A stretch of DNA of 64,000 nucleotides from Chamaesiphon minutus PCC 6605 (GTDB lineage: Bacteria > Cyanobacteriota > Cyanobacteriia > Cyanobacteriales > Chamaesiphonaceae). The notes under the pieces are model-generated. The model did not search any database. It worked only from the letters and a program-made list of their open reading frames with translations, and had not been told where the DNA came from. Below are positions 7,978 through 16,789 of the stretch, in pieces; the first letter of the stretch is position 1, and every line of letters starts with the position of its first letter. The stretch covers positions 5,654,886-5,718,885 of the forward strand of contig NC_019697.1 of the NCBI RefSeq assembly GCF_000317145.1. Reading direction: 5' to 3'. Made by a program: the position numbers and the translations under genes.

Positions 7978-8673
7978 ATGAAAACGCTCGACTTATCTAC
8001 TGCCAGTGAATATCGATGTCGAGTCAATCTCGATCTTTATAGCTCTCCGCTGTGTGAGGGTTTAGCGACTCAAGCTGCGGCGAACCGACATTTGCGGCTC
8101 GAATCGATCGCGCCGACAGAGCAGGCTCTTCTGGTGCGATCGTGTGAGGATGATTATCCGGCGTGGTTGAAGCTAGAGGATGTAGCTCGGCTAGAATTAA
8201 CTACGGACATTTATCAGGCGGTAACGCTCGACCGATCTGCGATTGTCGCTAAGATACCTAAGGTTATCGCTTTTACCCAAGCTGCCATGCAGGTACCCAA
8301 TCGCTACTTATGGGGGGGGACAGTGGCACCTAATTATGATTGTTCTGGTTTGGTGCAGGCGGCATTTAGTTCGGTAGGCATTTGGTTACCGCGCGATTCT
8401 TATCAACAGGAAGCTTTTGTCGAGCAGATTTCGATCGACGATATGTTACCTGGAGATCTAATCTTTTTTGGGACGTCAGCCAAAACCGACCATGTGGCAT
8501 TGTATTTAGGTGACTTAAAATATATTCACAGTTCGGGAATTCAGATGGGTAGAAATGGGATTGGCATCGATATTTTGACCGATCTCACGGAAGATCCCGT
8601 AAGTTGCGGCTATTATAGTAAACTCCGCTGTTGTGGAAGAGTGATGCGTAGTTATATCAGCGGATCGGGCTAA
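7978..8673 (+). CDS. NlpC/P60 family cell-wall peptidase (C40)
   Basis: 231 residues. An N-terminal bacterial SH3-like domain (~10-80, EYRCRVNLDLYSSPLCEGLATQ) is followed by an NlpC/P60 domain with Cys122 (DCSGLVQAAF), His172 (TDHVALYLG) and His184 (KYIHSSG) as the likely catalytic triad. Cyanobacterial enzymes with this layout are gamma-D-glutamyl-diamino-acid endopeptidases that trim muropeptide stems after the D-Glu. There is no signal peptide, which fits a cytoplasmic muropeptide recycling role. The start codon is 17 bp after the right end of the insertion sequence, so the native promoter is probably displaced and expression may depend on the element. Confidence 0.87.
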   Translation: MKTLDLSTASEYRCRVNLDLYSSPLCEGLATQAAANRHLRLESIAPTEQALLVRSCEDDYPAWLKLEDVARLELTTDIYQAVTLDRSAIVAKIPKVIAFTQAAMQVPNRYLWGGTVAPNYDCSGLVQAAFSSVGIWLPRDSYQQEAFVEQISIDDMLPGDLIFFGTSAKTDHVALYLGDLKYIHSSGIQMGRNGIGIDILTDLTEDPVSCGYYSKLRCCGRVMRSYISGSG

Positions 8674-8884
8674 TTTTTGGGAGGTTTAGTCAATATCGAT
8701 CGGGAATCCCTGCTGGAGCGATCGGTTATAGCTGAGATCTTCAACTACACTGTCTATAAATATGCAAACTATCGCCCCAGCCACAGCAAAATGTCGATCT
8801 CCTGACAGGAAATATCTGAAAATGATTGCGGCTGGTTGGATTGAAAGATTAGAATCGTTGGCATACTTCGATTTCGTATCGTTC

Positions 8885-8904
8885 GGGGAGAGACTACGCC
8901 AACG
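8885..8904 (-). repeat. Dispersed GTTGGCGTAG repeat copy
   Basis: Read on the minus strand, the core is CGTTGGCGTAGTCTCTCCCC, related to the copies at 398 and 6323. It lies in the spacer between the C40 peptidase and the LuxR-type regulator. A weak minus-strand open frame running across it (8686-8952) is probably not a gene. Confidence 0.5.
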
Positions 8905-8973
8905 GCACGAGTAGCACCTTCGTTGAACGATCGCATCGAGGATTAGAAACAAGTAAAGTTGAGGCAGTCGATC

Positions 8974-9243
8974 GTGACCGAAGATGATAAGTTTCCAGCA
9001 CCTGCTACACTTTCCGATCGAGAAGTAGAAATAATCGAACTGGTTACTGCTGGCTTGACTAATAAGGATATTGCCGATCGATTAGAAATTAGCAAACGTA
9101 CTGTAGATAACCACATTAGTAATATTCTGGAAAAAGCAGGTGCTGGTGTCGATAATCGGGTGGCTTTAGTCCGATGGGCACTTCAATGGGGCAAAGTTTG
9201 TCTGAATGATATTAATTGTTGTGCGTTACCAGAACGGGAGTAG
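8974..9243 (+). CDS. Small LuxR-type regulator, PedR-like
   Basis: About 89 residues, almost entirely one LuxR/GerE helix-turn-helix: LSDREVEIIELVTAGLTNKDIADRLEISKRTVDNHISNILEKAG, with no receiver domain. The tail WGKVCLNDINCCALP carries conserved cysteines. Size, lack of a receiver and C-terminal cysteines match PedR of Synechocystis, a regulator whose activity follows photosynthetic electron transport through thioredoxin and a Cys near residue 80. I chose the GTG at 8974 (VTEDDKF); a TTG at 8959 would add five residues. It stands alone, followed immediately by a heptamer array that begins at its TAG stop. The PedR assignment is an inference. Confidence 0.72.
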   Translation: MTEDDKFPAPATLSDREVEIIELVTAGLTNKDIADRLEISKRTVDNHISNILEKAGAGVDNRVALVRWALQWGKVCLNDINCCALPERE

Positions 9244-9321
9244 GTTTTAGGCTTTAGGTTTTAGGTTTTAGGCTTTAGGTTTTAGGTTTTAGGCTTTAGG
9301 CTTTAGGTTTTAGGCTTTAGG
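9241..9321 (+). repeat. Heptamer array (TTTAGGY)n
   Basis: About eleven tandem units alternating GGTTTTA and GGCTTTA. The first TAG is the stop codon of the upstream LuxR-type gene, so the array begins exactly at the gene end. This is a cyanobacterial short tandemly repeated repetitive sequence of the heptanucleotide type. Confidence 0.9.
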
Positions 9322-9501
9322 AGAAAGGACAAAGGAGAGAGGGGTAGTCCCCATTACCCATCTACCCATCTACCCATTCGTCCTTAGTCACAGCATTACG
9401 GTAAGATCGATCGAACATGCTGAGTGAGTATTCTAAAGGCGATTGGCCGCAGCAAGGGTACGCGATCGACGATGATTCAGTTCTTATCGGGTTAAATACT
9501 T

Positions 9502-11034
9502 ATGGATTTTAATAATTTAGTTACCCAGCTCAATGCGGGGGCAATTTTGCCAGAAGGCATCGTCCTAACTACACTGCTGGTAGTTCTAGTTGGAGACTTA
9601 ATTCTGGGGCGCAGTGTTGCCCGCAACCTCTCCTATTTTGCTGTAGGCGGCTTAGTTTGCGCGATTGTCGCTCTAGTCTTGCAGTGGGATAATCCCCAGC
9701 CAGTAGCGTTTATTGGTGCGTATAGTAGCGATCCACTGAGTGTAGTGTTTCGGGCAATTGTCGTGCTATCGGCTGCTGTGACAATTCTGATGTCGATTCG
9801 TTATGTCGAGCAGACGGGAACTGCGCTAGCTGAATTCGTGGCAATTTTATTGACAGCGACTTTGGGGGGAATGTTTCTCGCTGGAGCTACCGAGCTAGTG
9901 ACGATTTTCGTGTCGTTGGAAACCCTGAGTATCTCATCGTATCTGATGACTGGGTACATGAAACGCGATCCGCGATCGAATGAAGCCGCCTTAAAATATC
10001 TATTGATTGGGGCGTCTAGTTCGGCGGTATTTTTGTACGGTGTATCTTTACTGTACGGTTTGTCTGGCGGGGAAACGACACTGGAGGCGATCGCGACGGG
10101 CATTGCTGCTGCTAGTGGTAGTCTATCGTTAGGCTTGGTTGTATCTCTGGTATTCGTAATTGCAGGAATCGCTTTTAAAATTTCGGCGGTACCCTTTCAC
10201 CAGTGGACGCCAGATGTTTATGAAGGTTCGCCAACTCCAGTAGTTGCCTTTTTGTCTGTCGGTTCCAAAGCGGCTGGCTTCGCGCTGGCAATTCGCTTAT
10301 TAGTTACCGCCTTCCCACAAGTTATCGAGCAGTGGCATTTTGTGTTTACCGCACTGGCGATTTTAAGTATGGTGTTGGGAAATGTCGTCGCCCTAGCGCA
10401 GACGAGTATGAAGCGGATGTTAGGATATTCCTCGATCGCTCAAGCTGGATTTGTGATGATTGGGATGGTTATCGGTACCGAGACTGGTTATGCGAGCATG
10501 GTATTTTACCTATTCGTCTATCTATTCATGAACTTGGGTGCTTTTGCCTGCGTAATCTTATTTACACTCCGGACGGGTACCGATCGCATTAGCGATTATG
10601 CTGGTCTATATCAAAAAGATCCATTCCTTACTCTGTCACTAAGTATTTGCTTGCTGTCGCTCGGCGGAATTCCACCCTTGGCTGGATTCTTCGGCAAAAT
10701 CTACATTTTTTGGGCTGGTTGGAAGGCTGGTGCTTATGGTTTAGTCTTACTCGCACTGGTAACTAGCGTCGTCTCCATTTACTACTACCTCCGCGTCGTC
10801 AAGATGATGGTAGTCAAAGAACCCAATGAAATGTCGGATGTCGTCAAAAACTATCCAGTTACTAATTGGAATCTCCCTGGAATGCGCTCGCTGCAAGTTG
10901 CTACTCTAGCAGGATTGATCGCGACATCCCTCGCAGGGATACTTTCCAATCCCCTATTTACGATCGCGAATGACTCTGTAAGCAACACGCCGATGTTGCA
11001 AGCTAGTTTACAGCGACAAGTGGCTGTGAAGTAG
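9502..11034 (+). CDS. ndhB: NAD(P)H-quinone oxidoreductase subunit 2 (NdhB)
   Basis: 510 residues, a polytopic thylakoid protein with about 14 membrane helices. N-terminal [19 protein letters not shown] is the cyanobacterial NdhB start. The proton-pumping antiporter-like core shows [20 protein letters not shown] (conserved Glu), [57 protein letters not shown] (conserved Lys residues) and [18 protein letters not shown]. It belongs to NDH-1, which works in respiration, cyclic electron flow around photosystem I and CO2 uptake. As is common in cyanobacteria, no other ndh gene adjoins it. The TAG stop is the first unit of a heptamer array. Confidence 0.96.
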   Translation: MDFNNLVTQLNAGAILPEGIVLTTLLVVLVGDLILGRSVARNLSYFAVGGLVCAIVALVLQWDNPQPVAFIGAYSSDPLSVVFRAIVVLSAAVTILMSIRYVEQTGTALAEFVAILLTATLGGMFLAGATELVTIFVSLETLSISSYLMTGYMKRDPRSNEAALKYLLIGASSSAVFLYGVSLLYGLSGGETTLEAIATGIAAASGSLSLGLVVSLVFVIAGIAFKISAVPFHQWTPDVYEGSPTPVVAFLSVGSKAAGFALAIRLLVTAFPQVIEQWHFVFTALAILSMVLGNVVALAQTSMKRMLGYSSIAQAGFVMIGMVIGTETGYASMVFYLFVYLFMNLGAFACVILFTLRTGTDRISDYAGLYQKDPFLTLSLSICLLSLGGIPPLAGFFGKIYIFWAGWKAGAYGLVLLALVTSVVSIYYYLRVVKMMVVKEPNEMSDVVKNYPVTNWNLPGMRSLQVATLAGLIATSLAGILSNPLFTIANDSVSNTPMLQASLQRQVAVK

Positions 11035-11222
11035 GCTTTAGGCTTTAGGATTGAAAAATTAGGAGAGCGAGATGTTTAGATTTTAACTCTTCCTATCTCC
11101 TCAACTAAAAGCAACGCAACTGCCAACTCTTCACCTACCATCTAAAGCCTAACCCCTAGCACCTAAAACCTAACATCTAAAACCTAAAACCTAAAACCTA
11201 AAGCCTAACCCCTAACCCCTAA
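11032..11222. repeat. Foldback pair of heptamer arrays between ndhB and fmt
   Basis: TTTAGG units at 11032-11049 begin at the ndhB stop codon. CCTAAA-type units at 11141-11222 end 3 bp before the fmt start codon at 11226. The two runs are inverted relative to each other and could pair in RNA or cruciform DNA. The same arrangement recurs at 25962/26471, 54127/54191, 61196/61241 and 62438/62497. Confidence 0.85.
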
Positions 11223-11225
11223 CTT

Positions 11226-12215
11226 ATGCGAATCGTCTTCTTCGGTACTCCTCAATTTGCCATTCCTACGCTGGAAAAACTTTTGGCAGAGCCACAATTT
11301 CAGGTGTTGGGGGTGGTGACGCAGCCGGATAAGAGTCGTGGCAGGGGGAATAAATTATCGCCATCGCCGATTAAGGAGTTGGCGGTGGCGCATCATTTGC
11401 CAATTTGGCAGCCCGCACGGATCAAAAAAGATCCCGAAACGATCGAGGCTTTACGCCAAGTGGGGGCAGATTTATTTGTAGTAGTGGCTTACGGGCAGAT
11501 TTTATCTCAAGAAATTCTCGATCTTCCGAAGCTTGGCTGTATCAATGTCCACGGCTCGTTGTTGCCTGCATATCGCGGTGCGGCACCGATCCAACGTTGT
11601 CTGACAGATGGGGTGAGAGTAACGGGAATTACCACGATGTTGATGGATGCGGGGATGGATACGGGGGCGATGTTGCTCAAGTACGAAACTCCAGTCAGTC
11701 TGTGGGATAATGCCGATCGATTGGCTGCTAAATTAGCGATCGAGGGTGCTAATTTACTGGTGGAGACAATTTATACCCTCGATCGGATCGTACCGACGCC
11801 ACAGGAGCACGCAGCGGCCACTGCGGCACCACCGATTCAGAAATCAGAATACACGATCGACTGGACTCGAGCGCACTTAGAGATTCACAATCGAGTGCGC
11901 GGCTTTTACCCCAACTGTGTAACGAGTTTTCGCGAGCAGCCGCTGAAAATTTTGGCAACAGTCCCACTCGGAATCGATTTCCAGGCAGACTTACCCCTAG
12001 AAATGCAGAAGTTATTACCAGAAATCGAGACTCTAGATCTCAGTAACAGCGGATCGGGTACGGTCGTCAAAATTGCCAAAGGTTTGGGGCCGATCGTCCA
12101 AACTGGTTCTGGCTGCCTCCTCTTGCAAGAAGTTCAGCCCCCAGGCAAACGCCCTCAATCTGGCACAGATTTAGTTAATGGGACTAGATTAGCTATAGGA
12201 GAGATATTGGGGTAG
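11226..12215 (+). CDS. fmt: Methionyl-tRNA formyltransferase
   Basis: 329 residues. The N-terminal formyl-transferase domain begins MRIVFFGTPQFAIPTLEKLL. The catalytic motif INVHGSLLPAYRGAAPIQ contains Asn107 and His109, and the third catalytic residue is the Asp in TTMLMDAGMDTGAML. The C-terminal OB-like domain (~205-329, IHNRVRGFYPNCVTSF) binds initiator tRNA. It formylates Met-tRNA(fMet) with 10-formyl-tetrahydrofolate. Family length is typical (~310-330). It is not next to def here; the start lies immediately behind a CCTAAA array, leaving almost no room for a normal leader. Confidence 0.96.
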   Translation: MRIVFFGTPQFAIPTLEKLLAEPQFQVLGVVTQPDKSRGRGNKLSPSPIKELAVAHHLPIWQPARIKKDPETIEALRQVGADLFVVVAYGQILSQEILDLPKLGCINVHGSLLPAYRGAAPIQRCLTDGVRVTGITTMLMDAGMDTGAMLLKYETPVSLWDNADRLAAKLAIEGANLLVETIYTLDRIVPTPQEHAAATAAPPIQKSEYTIDWTRAHLEIHNRVRGFYPNCVTSFREQPLKILATVPLGIDFQADLPLEMQKLLPEIETLDLSNSGSGTVVKIAKGLGPIVQTGSGCLLLQEVQPPGKRPQSGTDLVNGTRLAIGEILG

Positions 12216-12322
12216 AGGGGTGGACTGTACCACCGGAGGATGGGTGGATGAGTAATGGATGGGTAAGAGAACAATTATTGCTCTCTAGTCACCCCCTCTC
12301 CCCAACTCCCTGTCTTGTCTTA

Positions 12323-12402
12323 ACGAGCTTTGGAGGTTTCCTCCAAAGCTCGTCGCTGTCTTGTCTCGCATCATCCGGGAAGAAACCTCTCGGATTATGC
12401 GA
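12323..12402. repeat. Two consecutive hairpins between fmt and phoU
   Basis: A perfect 14-bp stem, ACGAGCTTTGGAGG at 12323-12336 with its complement at 12340-12353, closed by a TTT loop. A second, imperfect stem pairs 12366-12380 with 12388-12402 (13 of 15 pairs). They lie between the convergent genes fmt and phoU, where a bidirectional terminator is expected, but neither is followed by a T run. They may be a palindromic repeat element. Confidence 0.6.
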
Positions 12403-12469
12403 GCCGCTAACTGAAGCACCTGCTCCTCCACTCTGCGCGTGATTTCAGTCCCAACTCCCTGCTCCTTGC

Positions 12470-13138
12470 CTATTCCATCTGTCGCGATCCGGTGACGATA
12501 AAAGTTACTCGATATGCAATATTAGTGGCATGGTCGGCCATGCGTTCGAGATGGCGGATGGTGAGGGCAAGGAGAATAGTTGGCTCTACAGAACCTTGAA
12601 GATTTCCTTGAGTGGCTAAAGTTTGGTAAATTTCGTCGTAGGCTCGATCGACTTCATCGTCGAGTTTGTGGATGGTGGGGCCAGCCGTACCATCGAGATT
12701 GCTGAGGGCAGCTAAACTAGCCTCTAGCATGGCTCTGGCATGATGTGACATCTGTTCGATCGCAGGCAAACAGGGGTGTGCTGAATAGGGAAATAATTTC
12801 AGGGAAATTTCGCTGATATCTTTGGCATAATCGCCAATTCGCTCCAAATCTCGCACCATTTGCATGAACGCACTCAGCCGCCGTAAATCTTGGGCAGCAG
12901 GCGATGCAATTGCCATTAGTTCGGCACATTCGACCTCAATTTCATGATAAAACCGATCGATTTTGAGATCGATTTGAGATATTTGTTCGGCAGCAGCGAT
13001 CTCGCGCTGAAATAAAGAGCTATGTGCCAGTCGAAAGGACTGTTCTACCAATGCTCCCATCAGGAGCAGATCTTGCTCGAGCCGACGACTGCGATGCTTA
13101 GATTGTTTAGATTCATTCAATGAATATGAAATAGTCAC
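12470..13138 (-). CDS. phoU: Phosphate signalling regulator PhoU
   Basis: 222 residues, all helical, made of two PhoU repeats. Each carries the metal-binding E/DxxxD motif: LERIGDYAKDI (~95-105) and LERMADHATNI (~195-205). PhoU links the Pst phosphate transporter to the phosphate sensor kinase and keeps the kinase off when phosphate is plentiful. The SphS-like kinase gene lies 231 bp upstream on the same strand, which supports this role here. pst genes are not in the window. Confidence 0.93.
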   Translation of the reverse strand: MTISYSLNESKQSKHRSRRLEQDLLLMGALVEQSFRLAHSSLFQREIAAAEQISQIDLKIDRFYHEIEVECAELMAIASPAAQDLRRLSAFMQMVRDLERIGDYAKDISEISLKLFPYSAHPCLPAIEQMSHHARAMLEASLAALSNLDGTAGPTIHKLDDEVDRAYDEIYQTLATQGNLQGSVEPTILLALTIRHLERMADHATNIAYRVTFIVTGSRQME

Positions 13139-13369
13139 TTTTTAAATTTAGAAGATTATATTAAATTCGGGTCTAGCGAATATAAATAATTGGGTTTAGC
13201 CCCATTTTAACGATTGTAGTTCGTATATAAATGTTGCAATAGTCACTATTATTATAAATTTGATGATGGATTTGGTAATAAAGCAGGGAACGGGGAGATA
13301 AATTTATGGCAAAAGTGGCGATCGTCGATCGGATTGACGTTGCCATAAATTAAGCTAAGATGCCACTAC

Positions 13370-14722
13370 TTATGATGTCGATCGACTTTGGGGTAAAGTG
13401 ATGTGGAACCAAGCTCCGCCTGTTGTGGGATGATTGTTGGCAACGATCGTACCTTTGTGGGCGAGAATAATCTGACGGACGATCGCCAATCCTAAGCCAC
13501 TGCCTGTAGTGTGCGAATTGCTGAGGCTCTTGTCACTAGGTAGACGTTGGCGAGAGAGATCGCCTCGATATAACCGATCGAAAATATACGGCAGATCTTT
13601 AGGACTAAAACCAGCACCATCATCATAGAGATCTATTTCTACGCGATTTATGGCTTCATCGTTGCTGTCTTCAGTAAGTTGCTCTGCTGCTAATAATTGA
13701 ATATCGACCCAAATATGTCCGCGATCGGGACAATATTTAAGACTATTATCGAATAAATTAATTGCTACTTGGGTAAATCGATCGAGATCGAGATCCAGAA
13801 TAACTTGAGTTGGCCCACGCTGGATAAATTGAACATCGCGCTGCTGGGCAATCGGTTCTAATGTATTCCAGACATCGTGGAGCAGTTGCACTAAATCTAC
13901 TCGTGTCAATCGCAAATATTCAGTAGCAGAAGTTTCTAGCTGGCTAAGTTCTAAAAAATGTTGAATGAGATCGATCGATCGATTAGTTTCTTGTAATATG
14001 CGGTCTGTCCAGCGCGTCAGATCGGGCGTTACTTTAGATTGTAATGTTTCGGCAAGTAGATGGATGACAGTTAAAGGCGTGCGAATCTCGTGAGCCAGAT
14101 CTCCCAACCAACGTTCCCGCGCGGCGGCTGTCTCTACCCGCTCCTGTTGGCTCTCGATAAAAACACCGATGACTCCATCAGCTAGTGGCATACTACGTGC
14201 TTTGAGCCAAATCGTTGGCGGAGCCTCTCCTGTTGAGAATCGCGAATTTACCGATTCATGATAACCAAAGTGAAACTGCCAGATTAACTCATTCGCAACC
14301 TGCGTCGATCTGGTTTTTTCGATGAAGCGAGCGAGTTCGTAAGAACGAACTAGTTCTAATAATAATCTTGCCCGCACCGAATGCCACTTTTGAATCTGAA
14401 GTAAGTTTTGGGCTGTCTGATTGCACCACAGCACTTGATTTTCGGCATCTACTTGTAAATAACCGATCGGTGCTTCTTGCAGCACAGATTGCCAGCTAAA
14501 TAACTGTTCTTGGAGTTGCTGTTGTTGCTGCTTACTGATGCTAGCTCGGCGGCGCAATTGCGATAGCATCGGCAACGAAATATCTTCACGATAATCGGCA
14601 GGTTGCATTACCTTGAGCACTTCTGATAACTGCTGCCTGAGTTGAGATTCGCGCCAGAAATAACAACCACTAGCACCAACCAACAATCCCACAATTGCGG
14701 CGATGAAGATGGTTAGAGACAT
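13370..14722 (-). CDS. sphS: Phosphate sensor histidine kinase (SphS/PhoR-like)
   Basis: 450 residues. An N-terminal membrane helix (1-22) is followed by a Gln-rich linker, a PAS domain (~75-190; GYLQVDAENQVLWCNQTAQNLL), HisKA with His211 in WLGDLAHEIRTPLTVI, and HATPase (NLFDNSLKYCPDRG, DDGAGFSPKDLPYIFDRLYRGD, GSGLGLAIVRQII). This layout and the neighbour phoU point to SphS, which phosphorylates SphR under phosphate limitation; a PhoB-type regulator is encoded 3.5 kb away at 18236. A dispersed repeat lies inside the gene at 14213-14233 and encodes about residues 164-170 (TGEAPPT) in the PAS region. SphS versus another PhoR-like kinase is not proven. Confidence 0.83.
   Translation of the reverse strand: MSLTIFIAAIVGLLVGASGCYFWRESQLRQQLSEVLKVMQPADYREDISLPMLSQLRRRASISKQQQQQLQEQLFSWQSVLQEAPIGYLQVDAENQVLWCNQTAQNLLQIQKWHSVRARLLLELVRSYELARFIEKTRSTQVANELIWQFHFGYHESVNSRFSTGEAPPTIWLKARSMPLADGVIGVFIESQQERVETAAARERWLGDLAHEIRTPLTVIHLLAETLQSKVTPDLTRWTDRILQETNRSIDLIQHFLELSQLETSATEYLRLTRVDLVQLLHDVWNTLEPIAQQRDVQFIQRGPTQVILDLDLDRFTQVAINLFDNSLKYCPDRGHIWVDIQLLAAEQLTEDSNDEAINRVEIDLYDDGAGFSPKDLPYIFDRLYRGDLSRQRLPSDKSLSNSHTTGSGLGLAIVRQIILAHKGTIVANNHPTTGGAWFHITLPQSRSTS
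14213..14233 (+). repeat. Dispersed repeat inside the sphS coding region
   Basis: Identical over 21 bases to the intergenic copy at 6323-6343. It keeps the kinase frame open and supplies residues about 164-170 of the protein, in a probable surface loop of the PAS domain. Confidence 0.65.
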
Positions 14723-14985
14723 GGGTAAATGATGGATAAATAATTACACCGATGTACTGAGTCACTGTTTGGGTACTGTAGTTTCGATCTGTATTCTCAT
14801 GACTCGATCTAGCTACATTTTTTGAGTCTTATCGATCGATTTGCGCTGGTGCCGCTAGTAGCCTATTCGCTCAGCAGCAATCTTGGCACAGATTAGTTCG
14901 GGGAACAATAGAACGAGAGTCGAGATAATACGTTCGCAATTTATATTGTATGTCGCTCCGCTCGCTTTGAATGGATCTTAGGAAA

Positions 14986-15291
14986 TTAAGGGCCTGCAAA
15001 CACCGCATTTTCGATATCTTGACGGCTGAGGGAATATTTAAAAGTGCGAAAGATGCTGCGATCGCCCGATCCCCTGACATTATCTGCGCTCGCACTATCG
15101 TTTGTCGGATGATATCGAACTGTGAGTTCTTCGATATCTAGGCACACTTCAGCACGCCAATCGGGTTTGGTAATATGCCAGCAGTGCAATTCGCTCTCAT
15201 CTTGCTGGCAACCCATTGAGGTCAACCACTGTTCGATTTCGGGGAGCGGATGATTGTAAAGCGGAGTGTCATCGGTCGGAAGTAGGGTCAT
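14986..15291 (-). CDS. DUF3143 family protein
   Basis: 101 residues. The family signature is clear: PLYNHPLPEIEQWLTSMGC, then LHCWHITKPDWRAEVCLDIEELTVRY, ending in FKYSLSRQDIENAVFAGP. DUF3143 proteins are small, soluble and conserved across cyanobacteria; no function is established. A Ser/Asp-rich insertion (~75-85) separates the two conserved blocks. The gene lies between sphS and mobA on the same strand, but the gaps of 263 and 92 bp do not argue for a tight operon. Confidence 0.85.
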   Translation of the reverse strand: MTLLPTDDTPLYNHPLPEIEQWLTSMGCQQDESELHCWHITKPDWRAEVCLDIEELTVRYHPTNDSASADNVRGSGDRSIFRTFKYSLSRQDIENAVFAGP

Positions 15292-15383
15292 GGGGATTTT
15301 GGATTTTGGATTGGGGATTTATGGGGTAAGTAGGTTTTAAGGTAATTATCTTCGATCGTCAGAGTGTTGACGCAATCGATCTA

Positions 15384-16046
15384 CTATTTTAGATCGATAA
15401 CATCTGCATCGGCTATTGATTTGGAGCGGGCTGTGACGATCTCGTCCAATTCGGCTGGGGTATTGCAGTTGACCAAGCAACTCGGATCGGTAACTGCTAA
15501 TTCGGTAACTGGATTCAGTTTCAGCCAACCTTGAAAAGATTGTCCGCCAGATTGAATGTACTCGATCGCGCTGTGGTAGCAAGTCTGACGATAAAAGCCG
15601 CATAATGGCTCCCAACCCTTATGATGCTTGGGTAAATACGCAATACTTTGTGCCGGAACGGAGTACAATCCGTCAATCCAGGATTGGATGATGGGAGTCG
15701 ATAAGTTAGGCAAATCGCAGGCGAGTAGCAGCACCCACGTCGAATCGATCTCGGTTAATGCTTGGGTAAAGGCGCACAGAGGGCCGCGATGCGGCGATCT
15801 TTCGGGGATGAAGCGGCAAGTTGGCGGTAGCAACGGTTGGTAGGTTTGCCCCCAGGGTGTGACGATGTAAACCGCCGCTGCTAGTCGATCGCCCAAGAGA
15901 TCTCGACAATCAGCAACCGCATTATGAATGCGAAGAAGCAAGGGGATGCCATCTATTTCCAAGATCGCTTTATCGCGACCCATCCGCGAACTTCGTCCGC
16001 CAGCCAGAATGATTGCCGATAAAGATCGATCGTCTACAATTGGCAA
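15384..16046 (-). CDS. mobA: Molybdenum cofactor guanylyltransferase (MobA)
   Basis: About 221 residues of nucleotidyltransferase fold. The GTP-binding loop LAGGRSSRMGRDKAILEIDG is near the N-terminus, PHRGPLCAFTQAL follows, and the metal-binding Asp is in VLLLACDLPNL. MobA attaches GMP to molybdopterin to make the bis-MGD precursor. I chose TTG at 16046, 4 bp after the preceding gene's stop and preceded by GAGG at 11 nt. The only upstream in-frame ATG (16172) would overlap that gene by 122 bp and add an unconserved segment. Nitrate reductase, a likely client, is not in the window. Confidence 0.85.
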   Translation of the reverse strand: MPIVDDRSLSAIILAGGRSSRMGRDKAILEIDGIPLLLRIHNAVADCRDLLGDRLAAAVYIVTPWGQTYQPLLPPTCRFIPERSPHRGPLCAFTQALTEIDSTWVLLLACDLPNLSTPIIQSWIDGLYSVPAQSIAYLPKHHKGWEPLCGFYRQTCYHSAIEYIQSGGQSFQGWLKLNPVTELAVTDPSCLVNCNTPAELDEIVTARSKSIADADVIDLK

Positions 16047-16050
16047 AAGT

Positions 16051-16545
16051 TTAGTATCCTCTTGGGAGCTTAGAGGTGGGAGCGGGTTGAGGTAAGTAAT
16101 GACTGGGCAAAGCTTTGGCCGGACGTTGTGGTGCAATGGGGATAAAGACAATTCGCTCCGGATTGGGAGCAACTAAACCGCTAGCGGGTTCCTCGGCCTT
16201 TTTAGCCATTTCCTGCTTGAGATTTTCATTCATCACCGTTTGCTGGCGTTCCTGAAGCTGGAGCCGCCGCAACTGTCCGTGTTGACTTTTCCACGAGTCC
16301 TGGGTGTAGACAGTATATCCATAGCCGAGCGCACTCAGCCCCAAGACACTACAAAATACAACTAGCGCGCCCCGCTGCATGGCGAGCAGATATGTCAGCC
16401 AAAGGGGCACCGCATTCCGGTCGGGTAATGGTCTGACTCGGTGCTGTTGTGGCAAATCTTTCGCTTTGACTACATGGGATCTCACCGATGGACGCGTTGA
16501 GGCAGACAACAGATCTTCATGCTGAGGTTTAGTGCGTTGATACAT
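16051..16545 (-). CDS. FtsL/DivIC-like single-pass membrane protein (tentative)
   Basis: 164 residues: a basic, hydrophilic N-terminal region (1-48), one transmembrane helix (~50-75, YLLAMQRGALVVFCSVLGLSALGYGY), a short coiled coil (~84-118, LRRLQLQERQQTVMNENLKQEMAKKAEE), then GLVAPNPERIVFIPIAP and a Pro-rich tail. This order, and the 'GLV.P.PE.IV.I' pattern after the coiled coil, resemble the division proteins FtsL and DivIC. I do not recognise it as a named cyanobacterial protein, so the division role is an inference. Its stop is 4 bp before the probable mobA start, suggesting co-transcription. Confidence 0.6.
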   Translation of the reverse strand: MYQRTKPQHEDLLSASTRPSVRSHVVKAKDLPQQHRVRPLPDRNAVPLWLTYLLAMQRGALVVFCSVLGLSALGYGYTVYTQDSWKSQHGQLRRLQLQERQQTVMNENLKQEMAKKAEEPASGLVAPNPERIVFIPIAPQRPAKALPSHYLPQPAPTSKLPRGY

Positions 16546-16789
16546 ACAAAGGTTGTCAGCTATTAATTAGGTAAATGCAGGGTAAGTTTAGATCTCGATC
16601 GAGATTTGACTTGGCGATCGCTCCCGATCGGCGGCATGGCCGTATCATATTTAGTTGCTAAAATATGGAGGCAATCGGCACGATCTCGCTAGTTTTTGTA
16701 TGCCAAATATCCTAGCATTTTTCGGTCGATCGATATCGCCAATCGATCGTTCCCAAACATCGAACCCACCAAGATCTCAACTTTGCATA

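Noticed and set aside
8686-8952. 88-codon open frame on the minus strand
   Set aside because: No domain, crosses a dispersed repeat, composition typical of noncoding DNA.
9241-9321. Repeated array considered as a CRISPR
   Set aside because: The units are 7 bp with no spacers; it is a heptamer tandem repeat. No CRISPR-like repeat-spacer pattern occurs in the window.
12248-12442. 64-codon plus-strand open frame between fmt and phoU
   Set aside because: It spans the two hairpins at 12323-12402; the protein would be Ser/Pro-rich repeat translation.
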